This document shows positions 6,735-13,741 of a stretch of DNA of 19,143 nucleotides, in pieces. The stretch lies in NCBI GenBank assembly GCA_033722675.1, contig JAWVYO010000043.1, positions 1 through 19,143 of the forward strand. The letters are read 5' to 3'. Made by a program: the position numbers and the translations under genes. The DNA is from DATHYU01 sp033722675. GTDB taxonomy: Bacteria > Actinomycetota > Acidimicrobiia > Spongiisociales > UBA11373. Position 1 is the stretch's first letter, and each line of letters starts with the position of its first letter. The notes beneath the pieces are model-generated. The model was not told the DNA's origin and did no database searches. It saw only the letters and a program-made list of their open reading frames with translations.

Positions 6735-7307
6735 TCAGGTCAGCGGCGCCGCAGGCGCCGGGTCGGTGCTGAATCGTTCGCCGAGGCCGCCTCCGATCGC
6801 GCCTCCGAGGAGAGCGGCGACGCACCCGGCGGCCGCAGCGGCCACGGCCTTGAGCGTGACGTCGGCGGCGGCGAACTGTGAGAACCAGTCGGGCAGGGCG
6901 GCGTTGCCGAAGGCGTTCCATTCGGGGCCGATCCACGAGCCGAGGGCGCCGAAGACCGCCACGAGGAGCACGAACAGCAGGGCCGCGCCCATCCCGTTGC
7001 GGTCGCCGTCGACCACGGCGATCCTGCCGGCGACCCACCCGCCCACGACGAAGGACACCAGCACCACGGCGATGGCGACGATGGCCCCCACGACCTCGAT
7101 CTCCTGCACCGTCCCGTCGAGACGGACCGCGTTCAGTTGATAGTCGATCGATGCGTTGCCGGCGGCGATGAGCGACTGGAGGAACACGAGCACGCCCAGG
7201 GCGGTGAACATGCCCGCGATCGCAGCGAGGAGGTCCTCGCCCTCCATCGAGGCGGCGAACCGCCCCGGTCGGTCGACGGTGGCGGAGTCCGTCATTCGAT
7301 CATCCAT
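6735..7307 (-). CDS. Hypothetical four-TM membrane protein
   Basis: A 190-residue protein, family not recognised. Seen: hydrophilic N-terminus of about 25 residues, four predicted membrane helices (about 26-49, 71-97, 106-126, 152-176), and small-residue motifs (GGWVAGR after helix 2, LGGAIGGGLGERF after helix 4) like those of glycine-zipper and TIGR04086-type membrane proteins. The C-terminus is Pro/Ala-rich. Start ATG 7307 has GGGGGAG 6 nt upstream. An in-frame ATG four codons on is an alternative. It lies 12 nt after the DUF3096 gene and 16 nt before the micropeptide, which fits one operon. Confidence 0.8.
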   Translation of the reverse strand: MDDRMTDSATVDRPGRFAASMEGEDLLAAIAGMFTALGVLVFLQSLIAAGNASIDYQLNAVRLDGTVQEIEVVGAIVAIAVVLVSFVVGGWVAGRIAVVDGDRNGMGAALLFVLLVAVFGALGSWIGPEWNAFGNAALPDWFSQFAAADVTLKAVAAAAAGCVAALLGGAIGGGLGERFSTDPAPAAPLT

Positions 7308-7319
7308 GGCGCTCCCCCG

Positions 7320-7490
7320 TCACAGCGTGATGTCGAAGAGCAACACGATCCCGAACAGGATCAGGTACGCCCCGACGAGGTAGTTGAGGACCTTCGGGAA
7401 GAACAGGACGAGGACCCCGAAGAGGATCGCCAGCACTGCCGGAAGCGTGAAGTCGATGTCGATGGATGCGGTCTGGGCGAGTGTCAGCAC
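7320..7490 (-). CDS. DUF3096 small membrane protein
   Basis: A 56-residue protein starting at GTG 7490 with GGGAGGGA just upstream. Seen: a short N-terminal segment (LTLAQTASIDIDF), then two hydrophobic helices joined by the motif FFPKVLNYLVGAYLI. The pattern LAILFGVLVL-FFPKVLNYLVG-YLILFGIVLL is the DUF3096 signature (two helices with a P-K/R-L-L-N-Y-x-V turn). Its function is unknown. It lies 21 nt after the LapA-like gene and 12 nt before the next gene. It is easily missed because of its length and GTG start. Confidence 0.85.
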   Translation of the reverse strand: MLTLAQTASIDIDFTLPAVLAILFGVLVLFFPKVLNYLVGAYLILFGIVLLFDITL

Positions 7491-7511
7491 GGTCCCTCCC
7501 GAGTGCGGTGG

Positions 7512-7760
7512 TCATTCACGGCGGAGACGGGAGATCCAGCCGATCAGGAAACCGCCCACGGCCGACACCAGGATCACGATGATCATCGGCGCCTCGACGT
7601 CTCCGAAGAGGTAGTCGATCTGGACGTCGGCGGTGTTGATCGCGGCGAACAGCCCGAGCAGGGCCACCACGGCGAGTGCGGCCACGACCCGGATGGTCTG
7701 TCCCATGCGGATCCTGCGTTCCTGCTTCTCGTCGATCGTCCCCTCGGTGTCGTCGGCCAC
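7512..7760 (-). CDS. LapA-like (DUF1049) membrane protein
   Basis: 82 residues. Seen: a charged N-terminal 20 residues (EKQERRIRMG), two membrane helices (about 22-41 and 57-77), the intervening AAINTADVQIDYLFGDVEAP, and a basic end (SRLRRE). The N-x-x-x-V-x-(I/V)-x-(F/Y)-L-F-G pattern between the helices is typical of lipopolysaccharide assembly protein A domain proteins. In Gram-positives these are small membrane proteins of uncertain function. GTG 7760 is preceded by GGGAG. It is the first gene of the minus-strand small-protein cluster, about 20 nt downstream of the predicted transcription start of a SigB/SigF-type promoter. Confidence 0.85.
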   Translation of the reverse strand: MADDTEGTIDEKQERRIRMGQTIRVVAALAVVALLGLFAAINTADVQIDYLFGDVEAPMIIVILVSAVGGFLIGWISRLRRE

Positions 7761-7787
7761 GGTCTCCCTCTCTCCGTCCGGATCCCA

Positions 7788-7813
7788 CTACCCCAGGGGA
7801 GCATTTCCCAAAC
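7788..7813 (-). promoter_or_regulatory. SigB/SigF-type general-stress promoter for the lapA-csbD cluster
   Basis: Read on the minus strand, GTTT (7813-7810) and GGGTAG (7793-7788) are separated by exactly 16 nt. Known consensus: sigma-B in Bacillus GTTT-N13-15-GGGWAW, and SigF in mycobacteria about GTTT-N15-17-GGGTAT. The predicted start near 7780 leaves a leader of about 20 nt that holds the ribosome binding site for GTG 7760. The last gene of the cluster is csbD, a classic sigma-B target. Confidence 0.6.
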
Positions 7814-7843
7814 GTCCGCCCCGAACCCGGACCGCTTCGGCTC

Positions 7844-7849
7844 TAGGAT
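7844..7849 (+). promoter_or_regulatory. Putative -10 (TAGGAT) for a leaderless carboxylase alpha transcript
   Basis: TAGGAT ends 7 nt before ATG 7857, so the +1 would be the A of the start codon. The 5' end has no good Shine-Dalgarno sequence, which agrees with leaderless translation. No -35 match is visible. A second in-frame ATG (7848) overlaps the -10 and is then unlikely to be the start. Confidence 0.45.
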
Positions 7850-7856
7850 GCCGCCC

Positions 7857-9608
7857 ATGGACTCCGTGCTCGTGGCCAATCGCGGCGAGATCGCCGTACG
7901 CGTCATCAGGGCGGCGCGCGAGATGGGACTGCGGACGATCGCCGTCTACTCGGAACTCGACCGCGACGCCGTCCACGTCGACATCGCCGACGAGGCGTGG
8001 AACATCGGTCCCGCGCCCGCCGCGGAGTCCTATCTGAACATCGAGGCGATCCTGCGGGTGGCCGACGAGTCGTCGGCGGCCGCCGTCCACCCCGGCTACG
8101 GCTTCCTCTCGGAGAACGCCGGATTCGCGCAGGCCGTCATGGACGCCGGGCTGATCTGGGTGGGACCGCCGCCCGAAGCCATCGCCACGATGGGAGACAA
8201 GATCTCGTCGCGGCGCGCCGCGGAGGCGGCGGGCGTCCCCGGTGTCCCCGGCACCCTCGAGCCCCTCCAGGACCCCGACGCCATCAAGACGGTCGCCGCC
8301 GACTACGGCTACCCGGTCGCGATCAAGGCCGCCCACGGCGGCGGCGGCAAGGGGTTGCGGGTCGTGCACTCGGAGGACCAGGTGGAGGCGGCATTCGAAG
8401 CGGCGCGGCGCGAGGCCGATGCCTACTTCGCCAATCCCGAGGTCTACGTCGAGAAGTACCTCGTGCATCCCCGCCACGTCGAGGCCCAGATCATCTTCGA
8501 CACGCATGGCACCGGCGTCTTCCTGGGCGAACGCGACTGTTCGCTGCAGCGCCGCCACCAGAAGCTGGTCGAGGAGACCCCCTCACCCGCCTTCGACGCC
8601 GAGACCCGCGCCTCCTTCGGCGAAGCGGCCCTGTCGGTCGCCCGCGCCACCGGCTACGTGAACGCCGGCACCGTCGAATTCCTCCTCGACCAGGAGGGCG
8701 ATTTCTACTTCCTCGAGATGAACACCCGGCTGCAGGTGGAACACACCGTCACCGAGATGGTGACCGGCGTGGACCTCGTGAAGGAGCAGCTCCGGGTCGC
8801 CATGGGTGAGCGCCTCTCCTTCGATTCCGTCGAGCCCCGCGGCCACGCCATCGAGTTCCGGGTCAACGCCGAGGATCCCGCCAAGAACTTCATGCCGAAC
8901 CCCGGGACCATCGTCGAGTACCGCGAGCCGGCGGGTCTCGGCGTGCGCGTCGACAGCGGCTACCAGGCCGGTTCGTCGATCAGCCAGTACTACGACAACC
9001 TGGTGTCGAAGCTCGTCGTCTGGGGCCGCGACCGCGACGAGGCGATCGCCCGATCCCGCAGGGCCGTGGAGGACTACCTGATCACCGGCGTGCGGACGAC
9101 GTTGCCCTTCCACGCCCTCGCCCTCACCTCCGAGGCCTTCACCGAGGGGACCCACCACACCCGCACCGTGGAGGACGACATGGACCTGTCGGCCCTCACC
9201 CATCCGACGGCGCCCGCGGTGCCCGAGGAGGAGGAACTGGCGGAGCGGCAGATGACCGTCGAGGTCGGGGGACGGCGTTTCACCGTCAAGCTGTGGGCAC
9301 CCGAGGTCCCCGGACCCGCCGCACCCGGGGGCCGCCGCCCGCCACCCCGCCGCCGTCCGCCGAAACTGTCGAAGTCGGCCGAGACCGGCGGCGGCGAGGG
9401 CGTGGTCACCGCCCCCATGCAGGGCACGATCGTCAAGGTGCACCACAAGGCCGGGGAGAACGTCGATGCCGACGATCCGCTCTTCATCCTCGAGGCCATG
9501 AAGATGGAGAACGAGATCAAGGCGCCGGTGGCGGGCGCCCTCGTCGAGATGCGGGTCCAGGCGGGCGACAAGGTGACGTCCGGCCAGGTCCTCGCGATCG
9601 TCCGCTAG
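7857..9608 (+). CDS. Acyl-CoA carboxylase alpha subunit (biotin carboxylase + biotin carboxyl carrier domain)
   Basis: 583 residues, normal for actinobacterial AccA-type subunits. The biotin carboxylase domain (1 to about 445) carboxylates biotin with ATP and bicarbonate. Seen: VLVANRGEIAVRVIRAA at the N-terminus, HGGGGKG at 160-166 (ATP-grasp loop), GERDCSLQRRHQKLVEE (lysine of the bicarbonate site), and EMNTRLQVEH at 287-296 with catalytic Arg291. A Pro/Arg-rich linker follows (about 482-505, with PPPRRRPPK). The C-terminal carrier domain has EAMKMEN with Lys549 as the biotin site. BirA at 2533-3207 presumably loads it, and the beta subunit at 3264-4814 is the likely partner. Start ATG 7857 begins at the family's conserved first strand and lies 7 nt after a -10. 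The stop overlaps the convergent acetyltransferase stop within CTAG. Confidence 0.95.
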   Translation: MDSVLVANRGEIAVRVIRAAREMGLRTIAVYSELDRDAVHVDIADEAWNIGPAPAAESYLNIEAILRVADESSAAAVHPGYGFLSENAGFAQAVMDAGLIWVGPPPEAIATMGDKISSRRAAEAAGVPGVPGTLEPLQDPDAIKTVAADYGYPVAIKAAHGGGGKGLRVVHSEDQVEAAFEAARREADAYFANPEVYVEKYLVHPRHVEAQIIFDTHGTGVFLGERDCSLQRRHQKLVEETPSPAFDAETRASFGEAALSVARATGYVNAGTVEFLLDQEGDFYFLEMNTRLQVEHTVTEMVTGVDLVKEQLRVAMGERLSFDSVEPRGHAIEFRVNAEDPAKNFMPNPGTIVEYREPAGLGVRVDSGYQAGSSISQYYDNLVSKLVVWGRDRDEAIARSRRAVEDYLITGVRTTLPFHALALTSEAFTEGTHHTRTVEDDMDLSALTHPTAPAVPEEEELAERQMTVEVGGRRFTVKLWAPEVPGPAAPGGRRPPPRRRPPKLSKSAETGGGEGVVTAPMQGTIVKVHHKAGENVDADDPLFILEAMKMENEIKAPVAGALVEMRVQAGDKVTSGQVLAIVR

Positions 9609-10666
9609 CGACCCCTCACCCTGCGGAGCGCCCCCCGGGCGGCGCGGCGTCCCCGATCGATCCCCCAGCGGAGGCGACCACCCACGGTCGGGGCGTACCC
9701 CTCGATCAGGACCGTCTGTCGCTCCCCCGTCGCCCACTCCTGCTTCCAGGGCGCCGTGTCGCCGGTGAACTCGTAGGTCTCGAGACCCGCGTCGAAGCTG
9801 CGGCGGATCATCTCCCGACGCAGCAGGGCACCGGGGGCGTGGCTGCGCAGGGTCTCGTCGAACCCGGTCTTGAGCAGGTAGTGGCGGGTGTCGGTCTCCA
9901 GGGAGAAGTCGAACGCCACGGCCCGCCCGTCCACCCGCAGGTACGCCAGCCGGAGCCACCCGCGGTCGGCGGCCCATCGGGCGACCGAGCGATAGAAGGC
10001 GTCGGCGGCGGGTTCGGTCCGCACCGCGGTGCCCGCCCGCCCCTTCCAGCCGGAGGCCTCGACGGCGAAGCCCTCGTCCAGCAGGGCGTCGAGATCCTCC
10101 CCCTGCCCGTCGCGGACGTCGAGGTCCACCTCGCCCGTCTCGGCCAGCCTGCGCATCCGGCGCCGCAGGTCGCTCCTCCGTTTCGACGTCATCGCCGCCT
10201 CATAGGCATCCCAGCCGCCGCCGAGTTCGACGAAGGGCGGGCGCTGCCGGTCGCGGATCCCCACGGTGTGGCCCCGCCGTTCGAGGATCGACCGCACGAC
10301 GGCGGCGTCGGCCCCATCGGCGAGGAGATGGTCGGCGGCGACGGCGTCGGCGCCCAGCACGAGATCCCAGGCGGTTCGGCGGGCCTCGTCGTCCACGGCG
10401 GCCGCCGCGTGCCAGGGCGTGTGCCACCCCGTGGGCGTGGCGACCCTGCCGCCCCGCCCGACGATCGGCACGACGGCGAGCAGCCGGTGGTCACGCCGGA
10501 CCACGGCGAGGCGCAACGTCGACCGCCATGCCTCCGACCAGGCGACGATCCAGCCCGGCCGGACGAAGGGCTCGGCCCGGACCTCGTCGGCGAGGCGTTC
10601 CCACGCCGCGACCACCCCGGGGTCGGGATGGACGCACGCGGTCCAGGACGCGGTCGAAACGGTCAT
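9605..10666 (-). CDS. FemAB/BioF2-like GNAT acetyltransferase (CelD/BcsL type)
   Basis: About 353 residues. Seen: an N-terminal half with FVRPGWIVAWSEAW and LAVVPIV, then the segment WDAYEAAMTSKRRSDLRRRMRRL, which is typical of the double-GNAT Acetyltransf_6 (BioF2-like) family. This is followed by RVDGRAVAFDFSLETDTRHYLLKTGFDETLRSHAPGALL, the CoA-site-like strand-helix of the second GNAT fold, and GLETYEFTGDTAPWKQEW. The tail is very basic (GIDRGRRAARGALRR). Family members act in exopolysaccharide or peptidoglycan modification, but the substrate here is unknown. ATG 10666 is preferred. GTG 10684 is an alternative six codons upstream, and neither has a clear ribosome binding site. It follows the LpdA-like gene by 22-40 nt. 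Its stop and the stop of the convergent carboxylase gene share CTAG. Confidence 0.8.
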   Translation of the reverse strand: MTVSTASWTACVHPDPGVVAAWERLADEVRAEPFVRPGWIVAWSEAWRSTLRLAVVRRDHRLLAVVPIVGRGGRVATPTGWHTPWHAAAAVDDEARRTAWDLVLGADAVAADHLLADGADAAVVRSILERRGHTVGIRDRQRPPFVELGGGWDAYEAAMTSKRRSDLRRRMRRLAETGEVDLDVRDGQGEDLDALLDEGFAVEASGWKGRAGTAVRTEPAADAFYRSVARWAADRGWLRLAYLRVDGRAVAFDFSLETDTRHYLLKTGFDETLRSHAPGALLRREMIRRSFDAGLETYEFTGDTAPWKQEWATGERQTVLIEGYAPTVGGRLRWGIDRGRRAARGALRRVRGR

Positions 10667-10706
10667 CCCGGCGTGTATCGGCACCCGGAGCCCGGGTCCT
10701 GAGCGG

Positions 10707-12074
10707 TCAGTCGGCGGCGTCCACCAGGGACTCGGCGAGCGACGGATGGACCATGAGCGTCTCGACGAAGAGGTCGGTCCGCAGACCGCCTTGCACGGCG
10801 AGCGCCAGCATCCCGATCAGCTCCGAGGCGTGGTGTCCGACGATCGTCCCGCCCAACACGACATGGGTGGCCGGATCCGAGATCACCTTGACGAACCCCC
10901 GCGCCGTGCCCTGGATGAGCGATCGCGGATTGGCGGCGAAGGGCACCTTGGTGATGCGGACCTTGCGGCCCTCGGCGGCGGCGTCGGCCTCCTCGAGGCC
11001 CACCGACGCGATCTCCGGTTCGGTGAAGATGGCCTGCGAGGCCTTCCGCAGGTCGACGGGGGTCACCGGGAGGTCCAGGGCGTGCCGGGCGACCTTGCGC
11101 CCCTGCATGGAGGCGACCGAGGACAGGGGGAGCTGCCCCGTGATGTCGCCCGCCGCGTAGATCGCGGGCACCGAGGTCCGCTGGAACTCGTCGACGGTCA
11201 CGAAACCCCGCTGCGTCTCCACGCCGGCGGCCTCGAGTCCCAGATCCTCGGTGTTCGGCACCGAGCCCACCGCCAGGAGGCAGTGCGAGCCGCGCACCAC
11301 CCGGCCGTCCTCGGTGGTCACGACGACGCCGTCGCCGTCGACCTCGGCACCAGAGGCGCGGGCACCCTTGAGGAGGCGGACACCCCGCTCGAGGAAGTCC
11401 TCCTCGAGCACGGCGGCGACCTCGGCGTCGCGATGCGGGAGCACCTGCTGGCGGCTGACGAGCAGCGTCACCTCGGCACCGAGGCTCGAGAAGATGTGGA
11501 CGAACTCGACGCCCGTCACACCCGACCCGACGATCACCATGTGGTCGGGGAGTTCGGGGAGGCCGTAGGCGTGGCGGGTCGTGATGATGCGTTCGCCGTC
11601 CACGTCGGCCCACGCGGGCTCGAAGGGGCGCGACCCCGTCGACAGCAGGGCGGCGTCGAAGCCGACGGGCTCCTCGCCGTCCTCGGTGACGATGACGGCG
11701 CTCGACGGTCCCGTGAGACGGCCGCGACCCCGGACGATGTCGACCCCCTGCGACTCGAGGATCCCGGTGACACCGGACACGAGCCTGCTCGTGATGGCCT
11801 CCCGCCGCTCCGACAACCGCCCCATGTCGACGCGGAGGTCCTCCACGTCGGCGAGGCCGAGATGGCCCGACGCCCGCACGTTGGCGAGCCGCATGGACGA
11901 CGCCACCATCGCCTTCGAGGGGATGCAGTCCCACAGATGGGCGGCACCGCCCACCACCGACGTCTCGACGAGCGTCACGTCGGCACCGTGGGCGGCGGCG
12001 TCGGTGGCGGCCGCCGTGCCGGCCGGGCCGGCGCCGATGACGAGGAGGCGGAGGGCCGACGTGTCGGACATCAT
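10707..12074 (-). CDS. lpdA: LpdA-like NAD(P)H-dependent flavoprotein (disulfide reductase family, one redox Cys missing)
   Basis: 455 residues, normal length for the pyridine nucleotide-disulfide oxidoreductase family. Seen: GAGPAG at 14-19 (FAD), VVGGAAHLWDCIPSKAM at 41-56, VIVGSGVTGVEF (NAD(P)H Rossmann motif), AIYAAGDITG (second FAD motif), and a dimerisation domain ending in MVHPSLAES. In true dihydrolipoamide dehydrogenases the redox motif is GG-T-C-x4-C. Here position 45 is Ala and only Cys50 remains. Mycobacterial LpdA (Rv3303c) is known to lack one of the pair and acts on quinones with NAD(P)H, so quinone reduction is a better guess than lipoamide oxidation. The gene starts inside the stop of the mutase gene (ATGA overlap 12071-12074), so the two are coupled. 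Confidence 0.9.
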   Translation of the reverse strand: MMSDTSALRLLVIGAGPAGTAAATDAAAHGADVTLVETSVVGGAAHLWDCIPSKAMVASSMRLANVRASGHLGLADVEDLRVDMGRLSERREAITSRLVSGVTGILESQGVDIVRGRGRLTGPSSAVIVTEDGEEPVGFDAALLSTGSRPFEPAWADVDGERIITTRHAYGLPELPDHMVIVGSGVTGVEFVHIFSSLGAEVTLLVSRQQVLPHRDAEVAAVLEEDFLERGVRLLKGARASGAEVDGDGVVVTTEDGRVVRGSHCLLAVGSVPNTEDLGLEAAGVETQRGFVTVDEFQRTSVPAIYAAGDITGQLPLSSVASMQGRKVARHALDLPVTPVDLRKASQAIFTEPEIASVGLEEADAAAEGRKVRITKVPFAANPRSLIQGTARGFVKVISDPATHVVLGGTIVGHHASELIGMLALAVQGGLRTDLFVETLMVHPSLAESLVDAAD

Positions 12075-13660
12075 CGGGGACGGTAGCGACCGAAGACGCC
12101 GGTGAGCACCTCCGACACCTCGCCCAGGGTGGCCCGCCGCTCCAACGCCGCCTTCATCGGGTACAGGAGGTTCCCGCCGTCGCGGGCGATGCGCTCGACC
12201 TCGGCGAGGGCGTCGGTCACCGCGTTCGCGTCACGACCCCGCCGGAGGGCGCCGAGGCGCTCCGCCTGTCGCCGCTCGATCGCCGGGTCCACCGAGGTGA
12301 CCGGGACGTCGTCCAGGGTGTCGGACACGAACCGGTTCACCCCGACGACCACGGAGTCACCGGCTTCGATCCGCCGGGCCTCGCGGTAGGCGGCGTCCTC
12401 GATCATCCGCTGGACCACCCCGGCCTCGATGGCGGCCACGGCCCCGCCGGCGTCGTCGACGGTGCCGATGATGCGCTCCGCCTCGGCCTCGATGGCGTCG
12501 GTGAGGGTCTCGACGTAGTAGGAGCCGGCCAGGGGATCCGCCGTGTCGGCGACCCCCGACTCGTGGGCGAGGATCTGCTGGGTGCGCAGGGCGATGGTGG
12601 CCGATCGCTCCGTGGGGAGCCCCAGGGCTTCGTCGAAGGCGTTCGTGTGGAGCGACTGGGTGCCTCCGAGCACCGCGGCGAGGGCCTGCATCGCGGTGCG
12701 GACGATGTTGTTCTCGGGCTGCTGGGCGGTGAGGGTGCTGCCGGCCGTCTGGGTGTGGAAGCGCATGACGGTCGAGCGTTCGTCCTGCGCCCCCATCCGG
12801 TCGCGCATGAGTCGGGCCCAGAGGCGCCGGGCGGCCCGGTACTTGGCGATCTCCTCGAAGAAGTGGTTGTGCCCGTTCCAGAAGAACGACAGGCGCGGCG
12901 CGAAGTCGTCGACGTCCAGGCCGGCGTCGACGGCGGCCTCCACGTAGGCGAGCCCGTTGGCGATCGTGAAGGCCAGCTCCTGGGCGGCCGTCGAGCCGGC
13001 TTCGCGGATGTGATAGCCCGAGATCGAGATGGTGTTGAAGGCCGGGAGCTCGTCCCGGCAGTAGGCGAACAGGTCGGTGACCAGCCGCATGGAGGGCCGG
13101 GGCGGGAAGACGTAGGTGCCCCGGGCCGCGTACTCCTTGAGGATGTCGTTCTGCACGGTGCCCCGGATACGGTCGGGGGCCACGCCCTGGTCCTCGGCGA
13201 CGATCTGATAGAAGAGCAGCAGGATCGCCGCGGTCGCGTTGATCGTCATCGAGGTCGAGACCTCGCCGAGGGGGATGCCGGCGAAGAGCCGCTCGACGTC
13301 CTCCACGGAGTCGATCGCCACCCCGACCTTGCCGACCTCGCCGGCCGCCATGTCGTGGTCGGAGTCGTATCCCATCTGCGTCGGCAGGTCGAAGGCGACC
13401 GACAGTCCGGTCTGGCCGGCCCCGAGGAGCGAGCGAAATCGCTCATTGGTCTCCTCGGCGGTGCCGAAACCCGCGTATTGGCGCATGGTCCAGAGCCGAC
13501 CCCGGTACATGGTCGGATAGGGGCCGCGCGTGAACGGGAACGACCCGGGTTCCCCGAGCGCCGCCGAGGGATCCCAGCCCTCGAGGCGGTCGGGACCGTA
13601 GACGACGTCGATGTCGATGCCGCTGGAGGTGCGGCGGGGAGTCTGCTCAGCGTGAGCCAT
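12071..13660 (-). CDS. Methylmalonyl-CoA mutase large subunit (catalytic domain only)
   Basis: 529 residues comprising the TIM-barrel acyl-CoA domain, with no C-terminal B12-binding (DxHxxG) domain. This is the split archaeal/actinobacterial form, which needs a separate small cobalamin subunit that is not in this window. Role: adenosylcobalamin-dependent rearrangement of methylmalonyl-CoA to succinyl-CoA. Seen: YPTMYRGRLWTMRQYAGFG, GQTGLSVAFDLPTQMGYDSD, GTVQNDILKEYAARGTYVF, SISISGYHIREAG, and RFHTQTAGSTLTAQQPENN. Key residues Tyr62, Arg180 and His217 match Tyr89, Arg207 and His244 of the Propionibacterium enzyme with constant spacing. Isobutyryl- and 2-hydroxyisobutyryl-CoA mutases have Phe or Ile and Gln at the first two sites, so methylmalonyl-CoA is the likely substrate. 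It heads the minus-strand operon with the LpdA-like gene. Confidence 0.92.
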   Translation of the reverse strand: MAHAEQTPRRTSSGIDIDVVYGPDRLEGWDPSAALGEPGSFPFTRGPYPTMYRGRLWTMRQYAGFGTAEETNERFRSLLGAGQTGLSVAFDLPTQMGYDSDHDMAAGEVGKVGVAIDSVEDVERLFAGIPLGEVSTSMTINATAAILLLFYQIVAEDQGVAPDRIRGTVQNDILKEYAARGTYVFPPRPSMRLVTDLFAYCRDELPAFNTISISGYHIREAGSTAAQELAFTIANGLAYVEAAVDAGLDVDDFAPRLSFFWNGHNHFFEEIAKYRAARRLWARLMRDRMGAQDERSTVMRFHTQTAGSTLTAQQPENNIVRTAMQALAAVLGGTQSLHTNAFDEALGLPTERSATIALRTQQILAHESGVADTADPLAGSYYVETLTDAIEAEAERIIGTVDDAGGAVAAIEAGVVQRMIEDAAYREARRIEAGDSVVVGVNRFVSDTLDDVPVTSVDPAIERRQAERLGALRRGRDANAVTDALAEVERIARDGGNLLYPMKAALERRATLGEVSEVLTGVFGRYRPR

Positions 13661-13684
13661 CGTTACACTGCGTGGTCGGGCCGC

Positions 13685-13690
13685 CGCATC
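13685..13690 (-). promoter_or_regulatory. Possible -10 (TAGGAT) for the mutase operon
   Basis: On the minus strand TAGGAT lies 24 nt before ATG 13660, in the 81-bp divergent gap with the PBP gene. No -35 is evident. A second -10-like TGTAAC abuts the ATG and is an alternative. Confidence 0.3.
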
Positions 13691-13741
13691 CTACCCGGGG
13701 AACCCTCCGAGCGCCCCGGACGTCTCTTCAGGTAGCACCGC

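Noticed and set aside
7137..7856. An N-terminal extension of the carboxylase alpha subunit by 240 codons
   Set aside because: It overlaps three minus-strand small genes and their promoter. The family begins at VLVANRGEIA just after ATG 7857, and the extension is low-complexity.
10685..10706. CCCGGG-rich inverted sequence after the LpdA-like gene as a terminator
   Set aside because: The arms are only a few bases with a 2-nt loop and no T-run. The downstream acetyltransferase is on the same strand and probably cotranscribed.
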